Origin: Mycolicibacterium pyrenivorans
Lineage (GTDB): Bacteria > Actinomycetota > Actinomycetes > Mycobacteriales > Mycobacteriaceae
Direction of reading: 5' to 3'
Length of the DNA stretch: 54,126 nt
Assembly: GCF_025821625.1 (NCBI RefSeq)
Contig: NZ_JACKSH010000022.1
Location: forward strand, 1 to 54,126
The notes under the pieces were generated by a model. The model ran no database searches. It was given only the letters and a program-made list of their open reading frames with translations, and had not been told where the DNA came from. Both the position numbers and the translations under genes were made by a program. The first letter of the stretch is position 1; every line of letters starts with the position of its first letter. Positions 17,590-26,503 of the stretch are shown piece by piece.

Positions 17590-18786
17590 ATGAAGGACTT
17601 GGACGAAAGCCAACTCCGCTATGACCCTTACGACGTCACGATCGACGTCGACCCGTATCCGACGTACCGGCGCCTGCGGGACGAGGCCCCGCTCTACTAC
17701 GACGAGAAGTTCGACTTCTGGGCGTTGAGCCGCAACGCCGACGTCGAGGCCGCGCTGCGTGACGTCGACAACCTGAGCTCGGCCAAGGGGGACATCCTCG
17801 AGGTGGTCAAGGCCGAACCGGCCATGCCGCTCGGCGTCTTCATCAATGAGGACCCGCCCCTGCACACCGTGCACCGGGTGCTGGTGTCTCGGGCCTTCAC
17901 CCCGCGGAAGATGAACGCGATCGAGGCCGAGGTGCGCGCGTTCTGCGCCGCTTGCCTTGAGCCATTGGTCGACGGGGACCGCTTCGACTTCACCCTCGAC
18001 CTCGGGGCCGAGATGCCCATGCGCGTGATCGGCATGCTGGTGGGCATGCCGGACTCCCTGCAGCGCAGCGTCCGGTCCATGGCCGGGCGACGCCTCCGCA
18101 ACAAGCCCGGTGAACCACTCGCGGTCAGCAAGACGAACTATTTCAACGGGAACATGTTCAGAGAGTATGTCGAGTGGCGGAAGCAGAATCCGTCCGACGA
18201 CCTCGTCACCGAACTCCTGAACGTCGAATTCACCGACATCTCAGGTGTCGAGCGCAAGTTGAGCGGTGAAGAGCTCCTGGTGTTCCTGGGCGTCATCGCG
18301 AACGCCGGCACGGAGACGGTGGGGCGGTTGTTCGGGTGGCTGGGGAAGCTGCTCGGCGAGCACGCCGATGCACGACGTGAGTTGGTGCAGGATCCGGCGC
18401 TGATTCCGGGCGCCGTCGAGGAGGTGCTTCGCATCGAACCTCCGGTGCACAGCATCGCCCGCTATGTCAGCAATGACGTCGAGTATCACGGACAGACCGT
18501 TCCGGCGGGCAGTGCCCTGCTGCTCATGGTCGGGTCGGCGAACCACGACGAACGCAGGTTCGAGGATCCGGAGCGCTTCGACATCCGCCGCAATGCCAAT
18601 CACCTGTCCTTCGGGCGGGGAACACACTTCTGCCTGGGTGCGTCGCTGGCCCGCGTCGAGGGGCGCATCGCCCTCGAGGAGATCCTGAAGCGCTGGCCCG
18701 ACTGGACCATCGACATGGACAACGCCGTGCGGGCGCCCACATCGACGGTGCGCGGCTGGGACAGCATGCCCGCGGTGATCGGCTGA
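17590..18786 (+). CDS. Cytochrome P450 (paralogue of the 9.1 kb P450)
   Basis: This 398-aa P450 has the I-helix NAGTETVGR, the ExxR EEVLR and the heme loop FGRGTHFCLG. It is closely similar along its full length to the 9.1 kb P450: both have FINEDPPLHT, SRAFTP.KM and the end STVRGWD.MPAVIG. The two therefore arose by duplication and may act on successive or alternative positions of one substrate. GGAG is five bases before the ATG at 17590. No ferredoxin is adjacent, so it may share the one at 11.2 kb. Confidence 0.93.
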   Translation: MKDLDESQLRYDPYDVTIDVDPYPTYRRLRDEAPLYYDEKFDFWALSRNADVEAALRDVDNLSSAKGDILEVVKAEPAMPLGVFINEDPPLHTVHRVLVSRAFTPRKMNAIEAEVRAFCAACLEPLVDGDRFDFTLDLGAEMPMRVIGMLVGMPDSLQRSVRSMAGRRLRNKPGEPLAVSKTNYFNGNMFREYVEWRKQNPSDDLVTELLNVEFTDISGVERKLSGEELLVFLGVIANAGTETVGRLFGWLGKLLGEHADARRELVQDPALIPGAVEEVLRIEPPVHSIARYVSNDVEYHGQTVPAGSALLLMVGSANHDERRFEDPERFDIRRNANHLSFGRGTHFCLGASLARVEGRIALEEILKRWPDWTIDMDNAVRAPTSTVRGWDSMPAVIG

Positions 18787-18790
18787 CGGT

Positions 18791-19585
18791 TCAGCTGCCG
18801 GAGCGGTCGCTGACGGGAATGTTCAGCTTGCTGTCGGCTCCGGGCACCTCGGGGAATTCCATGGCCCAGGGGGGCTTTCCGTACTGGGCCACCCAGCACG
18901 ACCCGGTCTGTTCTATTGGGGCGGTGGCGGCGAGAAGGACGGCGTCGGCTATCGCCTCCGGTTCCATCACCGGCACGCCGAAGCCCTCGACGAGTGGGCG
19001 CCGGTCGCCCAGGACGCCGGTTTCGGTGATCCCCGGGCAGATGGTGTGGACTGCGATCCGCTCGGGAGCGAGGTTGGGCGCGATGGAGCGCATGAACCCG
19101 ACGACACCGTGCTTGCCGAGCGAGTAGACGGGGTCGGGATGCCACGGCATGAGACCCGCGAGCGAGGCCGTCGCCAGGATCGCGCCGGGCGCACCGCCGG
19201 TGCGGGCCCGCATCGTCCGGACGGCCGCGACGGCGCCGAATACGACGCCGTCGAGGTTCACGCCCACGGACCTGCGGTACTGAGCCAGGTCGAGTGAACC
19301 GATGTCACCCGACCAGTGAATCGTGATTCCGGCATTGAGAAGTGCGAGATCGACGGTGCCGAGTTCCTCGGCGCATCGGGCGAACGCGGCATCGACCTGC
19401 TCAGCGTCGGACACGTCACACGCGATGCCGAATCCGTTGACCGACTCCGCGACGGCCGAGGCGGCCTCGCCGTCGAGATCGACGACGCATACCCGCATGC
19501 CCGCAGCCGCGAAGCGTTCTGCGCTCGCCCGGCCGATGCCGGACCCTCCGCCCGTGACCAGTGCGACGGCTCCCTCGAGGTTCAT
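18791..19585 (-). CDS. SDR family oxidoreductase
   Basis: This 264-aa SDR has LVTGGGSGIGRA, LLNAGITIHW, Ser in ATASLAG and YSLGK. The C-terminus is longer than usual (APIEQTGSCWVAQYGKPPW onward) and lacks the common DGG tail. Its ATG at 19585 lies two bases beyond the stop of the SnoaL-like gene, so the two are co-transcribed from the regulon A site at 20181-20198. It converges with the P450 gene with only four bases between stops. Confidence 0.85.
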   Translation of the reverse strand: MNLEGAVALVTGGGSGIGRASAERFAAAGMRVCVVDLDGEAASAVAESVNGFGIACDVSDAEQVDAAFARCAEELGTVDLALLNAGITIHWSGDIGSLDLAQYRRSVGVNLDGVVFGAVAAVRTMRARTGGAPGAILATASLAGLMPWHPDPVYSLGKHGVVGFMRSIAPNLAPERIAVHTICPGITETGVLGDRRPLVEGFGVPVMEPEAIADAVLLAATAPIEQTGSCWVAQYGKPPWAMEFPEVPGADSKLNIPVSDRSGS

Positions 19586-19587
19586 CG

Positions 19588-20160
19588 TCACCAGCGGTCG
19601 ACGGGCTCGCTGTCCAGCAGCAGGGGTCGGATGTAGGAGGCATCGGTCTTGTCCCACTTGCCCTTGATGAACCCCTTGACGGCACCGGAGTTCAGGACCG
19701 ACGAGTCGCCACTGATCATCCACTCGATGGTGCATCGCCGCACCGCGATCTTCCAGACGCCGTCACGGCGCTCGAGTCGGTCGAGGTAGCGCCCGCCCAT
19801 CAGGGACACGATCTTGCCCCCCTTGACCCGCATCGCGCCCATCACGTAGCTCTCGGCATGTGCCTCGTCGCCGTCGACCTCGCAGGTGTGGGTCGTGATG
19901 TTGTGCAGGTGATCCTCGAACACCGCGGTGTGCGCTTGATTGGCCCACTGCCCGTACTCTGGGCCGAGTTTGACGGTCGGCCCGTGCTCGTCGACACCGT
20001 CGTCGAAGTACACGCTGCCCATCAAGTCGGCATCGTGGCGGTCATGCCCGCGCGCCTGGTTCATAACGCAGTCGAGGATCGCGGTGCGGTCCTCGAGGTA
20101 CTGCACGCGCTTGCGCAGCTGATCGAGTTCATCGGTGTTCGTCAACGGGGGTCCTTCCAT
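19588..20160 (-). CDS. SnoaL-like / NTF2-fold protein
   Basis: This protein of about 190 aa starts with a helix (LDQLRKRVQYLEDRTAI) and continues with the cone-shaped NTF2-like fold seen in SnoaL polyketide cyclases, ketosteroid isomerases and scytalone dehydratases. Asp and His residues of the pocket are visible in ARGHDRHDADL and TTHTCEV. A dehydratase, isomerase or hydratase role in the island is plausible, but the family is also rich in proteins without known activity. The start could be the ATG at 20160 or a TTG 15 bases downstream with AAGGA in front. Confidence 0.75.
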   Translation of the reverse strand: MEGPPLTNTDELDQLRKRVQYLEDRTAILDCVMNQARGHDRHDADLMGSVYFDDGVDEHGPTVKLGPEYGQWANQAHTAVFEDHLHNITTHTCEVDGDEAHAESYVMGAMRVKGGKIVSLMGGRYLDRLERRDGVWKIAVRRCTIEWMISGDSSVLNSGAVKGFIKGKWDKTDASYIRPLLLDSEPVDRW

Positions 20161-20180
20161 GGTGCCTTCAACGCAAATTT

Positions 20181-20198
20181 GCTGTACAGATGTATAGC
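20181..20198. promoter_or_regulatory. Regulon A operator, SnoaL-SDR operon
   Basis: GCTGTACAGATGTATAGC matches the consensus at all fixed positions. It begins only 20 bases upstream of the minus-strand start at 20160, so it must overlap the core promoter. Confidence 0.8.
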
Positions 20199-20255
20199 AC
20201 ATTCGTGGCGCCGCCATACCCTTTTCGCGGGTCCGCAGACGGCCCATGCTCGGAC

Positions 20256-20273
20256 CCTATACGATCGTATAGC
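20256..20273. promoter_or_regulatory. Regulon A operator, mycofactocin-SDR operon
   Basis: CCTATACGATCGTATAGC contains a perfect 16-bp palindrome (20257-20272) and differs from consensus only at the first base. It lies 41 bases before the SDR gene and 57 bases from the previous operator, repeating the two-site arrangement at 10.3 kb. Confidence 0.82.
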
Positions 20274-20314
20274 ACGGCTGCGAAATACGAATACACCGAT
20301 GACGGGAGTTTGAT

Positions 20315-21172
20315 ATGAGTCGACTTGAGGGCAAAGTCGCGGTGATCACCGGTGCGGCCCGCGGACAGGGCCGCAGCCATGCGCTGCACATGGCCGCCGC
20401 GGGTGCCGACATCATCGCGCTCGATATCTGCAGCGATATCGCCTCCAATCCGAGCCCTCTCGCGACCGAGGCTGACCTGGACGCGACCCGAGGCCTCGTC
20501 GAGGACCAAGGACGGCGAATCATTGTTGCTGAGGCCGACGTTCGCGATCGTGCCCAGCTGCGAGACGTACTCGGTAGCGCCGTCGCCGAACTCGGCGGGC
20601 TCGACGTGATCGTCGCCAACGCCGGAATCTCCGCGTTCGGCCCCACTGTGCCCGTACAGGGTTTCGTCGACGCGTTCGATGTGGACTTCCTGGGTGTCGT
20701 CAACACCGTCAGCGCCGGGCTGCCCTATCTGCCGGAGGGTTCCTCGATCATCGTCACAGGATCCATTGCAGCCCTGGCATCACAGGTGAACAGGTCCGAC
20801 GGACTGGGATTGCAGGGTCCGGGAGCCGTCGGCTACGGGTTGGCCAAGAGCATGCTCCGTGATTACACGAAGTCGCTTGCCTTGGTGCTGGGGGAGCAGC
20901 GGATCCGGGTGAACGCGGTGCACCCCACCAATGTCGACACCGACATGCTGCACATCGACGCCATCTACCGGGCATTCCGGCCCGACCTGAAAAACCCGAC
21001 CCGCGTCGACGCGGAGGTCGGCTTCGCGTTCATTCACGCCATTCCGGTGCCCTACGTCGACCCCTCCGACATCTCACACGCGGTGGTGTACCTCGCGTCC
21101 GACGAATCGCGGTACGTCACCGGGCAGCAATTGTTCGTCGACGCGGGCGCAGCTGTGAAGGCCGGACTGTGA
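20315..21172 (+). CDS. Mycofactocin-coupled SDR dehydrogenase
   Basis: This 285-aa SDR carries the signature of the mycofactocin-dependent group: GAARGQGRSHA at the cofactor loop, IIALDIC after the second strand, and an extra segment after it (ASNPSPLATEADLDAT). Members hold NAD(H) without exchanging it and pass electrons to the peptide-derived carrier mycofactocin, usually while oxidising alcohols. The catalytic YGLAK and the tail GQQLFVDAG are present. GGGAG precedes the ATG at 20315. The mycofactocin biosynthesis genes are not in the window. Confidence 0.88.
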   Translation: MSRLEGKVAVITGAARGQGRSHALHMAAAGADIIALDICSDIASNPSPLATEADLDATRGLVEDQGRRIIVAEADVRDRAQLRDVLGSAVAELGGLDVIVANAGISAFGPTVPVQGFVDAFDVDFLGVVNTVSAGLPYLPEGSSIIVTGSIAALASQVNRSDGLGLQGPGAVGYGLAKSMLRDYTKSLALVLGEQRIRVNAVHPTNVDTDMLHIDAIYRAFRPDLKNPTRVDAEVGFAFIHAIPVPYVDPSDISHAVVYLASDESRYVTGQQLFVDAGAAVKAGL

Positions 21173-21984
21173 ACGCCAATCGGCTGGGTATCGAGTACCT
21201 CAGCGTATTCGGCCTGCCACCAGTGGAATTCGTCCGGCTGGCTGCTGATCTCGGCGTCGGGTACATCTCGACGGGTCTGACCGCCATGCCGCTGGATTCG
21301 CTGGGATATCCGCCGTTCTCGCTGCGCAACGACGCCGGCCTGCGGCACGAGCTGCGTAAGGTGATGGACGACACCGGGGTCCGGATCTCCCTCGGCGAGG
21401 GCTTCCTCGTCATCCCGGGTGCCGATTGCCGCGACTTCGCGAGCGACCTCGACGTGATGTGCGAACTCGGCGTCCCACGAATCAACACCCTCGGTCTCGA
21501 CCCGGACCGCCCCCGAACCTTCGACCAATTCGCGAGCCTCACCGAGTTGGCAGCCGAACGCGGTATGCGGACGACCCTGGAGATGATGCCTGGATCGGTG
21601 GTCGGTGATCTGGAGGCAGCGGTTGATGCGGTACGGCACGTGGGACGGCCGGAGTTTCAATTGCTGGTCGACACCATGCATCTCGCGCGCTCCGGTGCGG
21701 GCGCTGATGACCTTCGAGCACTGGACCACGGTGTGATCGGGTACGCCCAACTGAGCGACAACCCGGTCATCGACAGCATGGAGGATTACCTCGTGGCCGC
21801 GACGTTCGAGCGGATGGTCCCAGGCACCGGCATCCTGCCGCTTGCCGACATTCTCGAGGCGCTGCCGGCCGACGTGCACATCGGACTGGAAGTTCCCATC
21901 AGATCGCAGGCCGAGGCCGGTGTGGGGCCACACGAGCGGCTGCGCCCCTGCGTCGCAGCCGCTCGCGCGCTCCTTCCGGGGTAG
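21169..21984 (+). CDS. Sugar-phosphate-isomerase/epimerase-like TIM-barrel protein
   Basis: This 271-aa protein resembles the AP-endonuclease-2 / xylose-isomerase-like TIM barrels, which are metal-dependent isomerases, epimerases or dehydratases. Likely metal ligands are Glu in TLEMMPG, Asp and His in LLVDTMHLA, and Glu in GLEVPI near the C-terminus. The GTG start overlaps the SDR stop by four bases. Pairing with a mycofactocin SDR suggests it acts on the same intermediate, but the substrate need not be a sugar. Confidence 0.75.
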   Translation: MNANRLGIEYLSVFGLPPVEFVRLAADLGVGYISTGLTAMPLDSLGYPPFSLRNDAGLRHELRKVMDDTGVRISLGEGFLVIPGADCRDFASDLDVMCELGVPRINTLGLDPDRPRTFDQFASLTELAAERGMRTTLEMMPGSVVGDLEAAVDAVRHVGRPEFQLLVDTMHLARSGAGADDLRALDHGVIGYAQLSDNPVIDSMEDYLVAATFERMVPGTGILPLADILEALPADVHIGLEVPIRSQAEAGVGPHERLRPCVAAARALLPG

Positions 21985-22338
21985 CTACTCCGCGATCCAG
22001 CCTCGACCGTGGGCATTGACCGTTTGACCGGCTACCCAGTGACTGTCGTCTGGGGCCAGGGACACGACCACTGGTGCAACGTCGTGGTAGGGATTCCCAG
22101 GGCGATGAAACACGTTGTTGAGGGCCGCCTTCGCGTACTGCCTGCACCGCAGGCGGCGCCCGTTCCTCGCAGAGTCGGCGGGTCTCGTCGAGCCTCTCCT
22201 CCTGGATGTCGCAGATGGCGACCTCGGCGCGCTCATCGGCGAAACGCAGTGCCTCCTGCCTATCGAGCCCGCTCGCACGCCCAGTCAAGATCGCCACTTT
22301 TCCATCCAGCTTGCCGATGAACTCGGCAGAATGCCGCT
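21985..22338 (-). pseudogene. Decayed SDR gene with internal deletion and frameshift
   Basis: The 5' part (22315 down to about 22150) reads GKLDGKVAILTG and LRFADERAEVAICDIQEERLD, clearly the Rossmann half of an SDR, but the glycine motif is damaged (TGRASGLDR). A different reading frame then gives YAKAALNN and, at the end, DDSHWVAGQTVNAHG.GW, which is the C-terminal SDR tail. About 140 codons between them are missing. The codon before GKLDG is ATC, perhaps a lost ATG. It sits directly downstream of mceF and marks a rearranged boundary. Confidence 0.85.
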
Positions 22339-23874
22339 TCACGCCGAGCCGAGCAGCAGGTCTTTCCATGTTGTCGGCACCTCCGACGACGTCAGATTCG
22401 ACTGCCGATAGAGACGGCCGTCGGGAGCCATATACGCACCGGTCCGCGGGTTGTAGTGGACGGCTGCGCCGGACGCGGTAGTTCCTGCCTCGTTGGTGGC
22501 GACAGAACTTGGGGCGGCCACGGCGGTGGGGGGCGACGGCATCAGCGAGGGTGCGGTGGGCGGCGGTAACGGTGTGCCCTCGACAGGGGCATGAATGCGT
22601 GAATCCGCATCGACTCTGCTATCCGGCGGAATCCCCTGCGCCACCAGATTCGGGTCGAGGGGATACGGCCCCAAGGCGTGCTGACGCTGAGCCAGGGGGA
22701 CGAATCCTTGCTCGTTGTCGCACAACTGCACTGTCGGGGCGCGCTTTCCAGGATGTTCCATGCAGGGGTAGTTGCGCGCCCCGCGCACACCGATAGGCGA
22801 GTCCTGCGGCAGCTTGCAGTACATGCCCTCAGGCGTATCGATATCGGACACGTCGGCTGGAGACCGCCAAGACGAAGGAGGAAGGAAACCAACGGTGCAC
22901 GCCGGCGGATCTGAGATGGTGATGGCGAAGTCTCCCTTCGCCATGCCGGTTGGGTTGTTGAGCGGTGCCACCGCCTGGATGGCGGCGATGTCCGGGGGCA
23001 GCAAGACGAGCAGCTGCTCCAATGACGGGTTATAGGTCACCGAGATCTGGCCGATCGTCTTGAGGTTGGCCAACAGGATTGGCAGCGTCGGCTTGAGGTC
23101 GGCGAGCAGGCGCGAGACTTCATCGGCCGCTCCCGGAACGCGCTGCAACAAAGTACGAACTTGTGGATCGTTCGCACGTATCTGATCGGTGACACCGGCC
23201 AGGCTGCGTATCCACGTGCGGATATTCTCGCTGCCCTGCGCTTGGGAATTCAGCAACGGCTCGCTGTCGTCGATGAGCGTGCGCGTCTGGTCGGCCACCT
23301 CTCGGAGATCGGCTGCCACCGTTGTCGAGGAATCGATCAGAGACCCGAAGTCGTAGCCCGCTCCGTTGAACGCTTTGAACGATTCATCGAGCAGGACGGT
23401 GAGTCTGTCCTGAGGGATGCTGTCGAGCAGCGAGCCAAGTTGGTCCAGCATCGGACCGACCTTCTGGGGAATCGTTGTGTTCTGTATGCCGATTACCGAG
23501 CCGTCCGCCAGGTACGGCGCCGAGTCGTTGCGTGGTTGGAGGTCGACGTACTGTTCACCGACCGCGGACATACTCAGCACGCGCGCGACCAGATCGGCGG
23601 GAATACGGGCAGAGGTGTCGAGCGACAACGTCGCCACCACATAGCGGGCATTACGGACTGCGACCTTCGTCACTTTCCCCACCTGCACGCCACGGTAGGT
23701 GACGTTGCCGAACCGGTACAAGCCGCCTGAAGCCGGCAGCTCCAACTCGACGGTGATCCGCCCGACGCCAAGCAGAGTCGGAGCCTGGATGTACTTGAAG
23801 CTCAATAGCGACAGACCGACTATCGACGCGATCGTGAAGATGATCAACTGATTTCGAACGAGCCGAGAGAGCAT
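22339..23874 (-). CDS. mceF: MCE-family protein MceF
   Basis: This 511-aa protein has an N-terminal membrane anchor (LIIFTIASIVGLSLLSF), one MCE domain at about residues 35-115 (GVGRITVELELPASGGLYRFGNVTYRG), a long helical region with a DSIPQDRLT motif, and a proline- and alanine-rich tail. The tail ends in YNPRTGAYMAPDGRLYRQ, a segment common in actinobacterial Mce proteins. MceA-F form a hetero-hexameric tube that carries lipids from the outer layers to the YrbE permease. The start overlaps the mceE stop by one base. It is the last intact gene of the operon. Confidence 0.92.
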   Translation of the reverse strand: MLSRLVRNQLIIFTIASIVGLSLLSFKYIQAPTLLGVGRITVELELPASGGLYRFGNVTYRGVQVGKVTKVAVRNARYVVATLSLDTSARIPADLVARVLSMSAVGEQYVDLQPRNDSAPYLADGSVIGIQNTTIPQKVGPMLDQLGSLLDSIPQDRLTVLLDESFKAFNGAGYDFGSLIDSSTTVAADLREVADQTRTLIDDSEPLLNSQAQGSENIRTWIRSLAGVTDQIRANDPQVRTLLQRVPGAADEVSRLLADLKPTLPILLANLKTIGQISVTYNPSLEQLLVLLPPDIAAIQAVAPLNNPTGMAKGDFAITISDPPACTVGFLPPSSWRSPADVSDIDTPEGMYCKLPQDSPIGVRGARNYPCMEHPGKRAPTVQLCDNEQGFVPLAQRQHALGPYPLDPNLVAQGIPPDSRVDADSRIHAPVEGTPLPPPTAPSLMPSPPTAVAAPSSVATNEAGTTASGAAVHYNPRTGAYMAPDGRLYRQSNLTSSEVPTTWKDLLLGSA

Positions 23875-25184
23875 CAGTTACCGCCCGCAGTATCAGGAGT
23901 CGTCGTATTCCGCGCTCCGTAGGGACCCGCGAAGATCGTCGGAGGGTCGGCAGCTGGGGTCGGGGCGGGCCTCGTTTCACCTTGGCTCTGAGGGGACAGC
24001 GGGATACCGGCGTCGGGCACCGACTCTGTTTGGCCCGGCGGCGGTGGCGCGGACTCACCGGGTGCGACCCCCACCATGAGCGGGTTATAGGTGTAGTTGA
24101 GGTAGAAAGGCTCGCCCGGCGCCGGTACGAGGGTTGCGTTCGGATCGCCCCACCGGGTGCCGAGTAGCGTCGTGTTCTTCAACCTGGGCACCGTGAAATC
24201 GAGTGTCTCGAAGAGGTTCATGTAATCGCCCCGCACTCCGCGGTCGATCAGGTTCTGGCCGTAGGGAAATACCGTGGTGTATGCCAGAGCACGGTCGAGA
24301 CCGTCCCCGACATCAGCCAGGGCGCGGAGTGTGGGGGCAAGGTTGGTGAGATTTTCCACGATGTCGGTTTGGGTGTCGTCGACCAGCCTGGTGGTGGTGT
24401 CGCTGAAAATTCTCAGTTTGTCGAGAGCCGTGGTGATGTGGGGTCGCTCCCTGATCAGTACGTCCAAGGCGGGCGGGACTTCCTGCAGGACTCGTGAAAT
24501 CACGTCTCGTTGGTCTGCGAAGGTTCCGGCAAGCCTGTTGAGCGCGTGGATGGACTCAATCACGTTGTCACGCTGCGCATCCAGAACGCTCACGAACCGG
24601 TCCAGCCGGTCCAGCAGATCACGTATGTCGCTCTGGCGTCCTGACAGCGCTGCGTTGAAACTGTGGACGATATCGCCGATCTGACCTAGTCCCCCCCCGT
24701 TGACCACCACCGACAACGACGACAGCGTCTGCTCGGTCGAGGGAAAGATCGACGACTTGTTCACGGGGATCGTGGTGCCCGGCGCGAGATGCCCGTCCGG
24801 TTCCTGGCCGAGCGGCGGGCTGAGCGCTACGTGTGTGGATCCGAGCAGACTGGTTTGCCCGATGCTCGCCTCCGTGTTGGCGGGCACCGTGGCCCCGGGC
24901 TCGATCGAAACTTCGACCTGCACGAGCCAATTCGAGAACGTCATCCGGCCCACACTGCCTACCACGACATCGGCAATCATCACGGGCGAATTCGATTCCA
25001 GTGTGCCGATGTTCGCGAACTCGACATAGTAGGTCGTGGCCTGCGCGCCTCGTCCTTTCGCGCCGGGGAGAGCCAGGGAGTTCACGCCCTGAAATCCGCA
25101 CCCCGCCGAAGCCACAGCAGCGCTGGTGATCAACACCGAGAGCAGCCGCCGACATCGCCGCGGTGTGGTTACACCGATACTCAT
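23874..25184 (-). CDS. mceE: MCE-family lipoprotein MceE
   Basis: This 436-aa protein begins with a lipoprotein signal: basic RRCRR, a hydrophobic stretch and the lipobox ASAGC, so the mature protein should be lipid-anchored at Cys, as for LprK-type MceE subunits. An MCE domain follows (TTYYVEFANIGTLESNSPVMI), then coiled-coil-like helices and a proline-rich C-terminus. The ATG at 25184 overlaps the mceD stop by four bases; longer upstream frames are spurious. It keeps its canonical fifth place in the array. Confidence 0.92.
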   Translation of the reverse strand: MSIGVTTPRRCRRLLSVLITSAAVASAGCGFQGVNSLALPGAKGRGAQATTYYVEFANIGTLESNSPVMIADVVVGSVGRMTFSNWLVQVEVSIEPGATVPANTEASIGQTSLLGSTHVALSPPLGQEPDGHLAPGTTIPVNKSSIFPSTEQTLSSLSVVVNGGGLGQIGDIVHSFNAALSGRQSDIRDLLDRLDRFVSVLDAQRDNVIESIHALNRLAGTFADQRDVISRVLQEVPPALDVLIRERPHITTALDKLRIFSDTTTRLVDDTQTDIVENLTNLAPTLRALADVGDGLDRALAYTTVFPYGQNLIDRGVRGDYMNLFETLDFTVPRLKNTTLLGTRWGDPNATLVPAPGEPFYLNYTYNPLMVGVAPGESAPPPPGQTESVPDAGIPLSPQSQGETRPAPTPAADPPTIFAGPYGARNTTTPDTAGGN

Positions 25185-26503
25185 GGCCGTGCCCCTTCGG
25201 CAGGCAAGAGGATCTGTGTCAGGGTCGGCGCCCCTGGTGGTGGTGTGGGACCGGTGGGCTGCGGGAACGGGTCGTCCGCGGCGCCTGTGTAGGCCGAGAC
25301 GGACGGCGGTTGCTCGGCGGTAGTCGTGGCGCCGGCACCGCCGGGCGCCAGGGCTGGATCGCTGTAGATCACGTTGTCCGGGGATTTCGCCAGGTATGGA
25401 TTGAAGGGAAGCGGAAGATAGTTGAAGTTGGGCAGTCGTGCCGCGGGCCCGAGATATTGGGCGCACAGCTTTGAGGTTTCCGGCGACGTCACATTCGCCA
25501 CCGCCCCGATCGCCCCACAGATGAAACCCGCCGGGTCGCTGAAGTTGTTGATCACGAACGAGCCGACCTGCGTTGCGGTATCGGGGTCGTAAATGTTGTA
25601 ACCATTGGCAATTGCGTTCGGTGTCACGTGCAACACGTTCTCCAGGTCGGTCTTGTGGTCCACAAGATTCTGCGTCACATCGGCCAGCCGCTGGATCTGC
25701 TCGGCGGTCTGATCGCGGCTTCCGGAGATAAACCCTTGGACGTCGTCGATTGCGACAGAAAGATCGGTGAGGGCCGCATCAAGACCAGATCGATCCTCAT
25801 TGAGAACACCGGTCAGTGTGGCGAACCGGTCTTGGAAGACGACTATCTGGTCGCTGCTGTCGCGCAAGGCTGTGACGAAAACCTGGAGATGGCTGATTAT
25901 GTCGGTGATATTGCCGCTGCCCTCTGCCAGGATTCGCCCAACCCCCGAGAGTTGAGCGAGCGCCCGCCGGAGCTTCTCACCGTTGCCGTCCAGCGCGTTG
26001 GCAGCACTATTGATGAATCTCGACACTGACGTCTCCGAGCCTGCGTCGCCAGGACCCAGGTCGCTGGCGAGTTTCATCAACTGTGTCTTGACGTCGTCCC
26101 ATTCGACCGGCACTGCGGTTCGCCCGATCGGAATCACTGCGTCGTCAGCCATGACCGGACCGCTCGTCTCGTACGCCGGGGCGAGTTGCACGTAGCGCGC
26201 TGATACCAGGTTCTGAGCGACGATGACAGCTTTGGCATCTGCCGGAATGGGGACGTCGCGATCGACATCGATCGTCATCATCGCCTCGGCGCCGGCCGGC
26301 TCGATGGCCTCGATCTCTCCAACCTTGACGCCGAGTACTCGGACGTCGTCCCCGGGATAGATGCCGGTGGCACTGGCGAAGTATGCGGTGATCCGAGTAG
26401 AAGAGTTCAGTCGCTGCTGGACCATCACGATTACCCCGGCAGCCAGTATCAGCCCCAACGCAACCGCGAGGGTGACGTTGAGCCTGCGGCGTGTCGCGGT
26501 CAT
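25181..26503 (-). CDS. mceD: MCE-family protein MceD
   Basis: This 440-aa protein has an N-terminal transmembrane anchor (LNVTLAVALGLILAAGVIVM), the MCE domain (ITAYFASATGIYPGDDVRVLG, split here by its turn), helical repeats after it, and a long proline-rich C-terminus (TGPTPPPGAPT). This tail is characteristic of MceD/MceC-type subunits. It overlaps mceC and mceE by four bases each and belongs to the periplasmic tube of an MCE transporter. Confidence 0.92.
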   Translation of the reverse strand: MTATRRRLNVTLAVALGLILAAGVIVMVQQRLNSSTRITAYFASATGIYPGDDVRVLGVKVGEIEAIEPAGAEAMMTIDVDRDVPIPADAKAVIVAQNLVSARYVQLAPAYETSGPVMADDAVIPIGRTAVPVEWDDVKTQLMKLASDLGPGDAGSETSVSRFINSAANALDGNGEKLRRALAQLSGVGRILAEGSGNITDIISHLQVFVTALRDSSDQIVVFQDRFATLTGVLNEDRSGLDAALTDLSVAIDDVQGFISGSRDQTAEQIQRLADVTQNLVDHKTDLENVLHVTPNAIANGYNIYDPDTATQVGSFVINNFSDPAGFICGAIGAVANVTSPETSKLCAQYLGPAARLPNFNYLPLPFNPYLAKSPDNVIYSDPALAPGGAGATTTAEQPPSVSAYTGAADDPFPQPTGPTPPPGAPTLTQILLPAEGARP

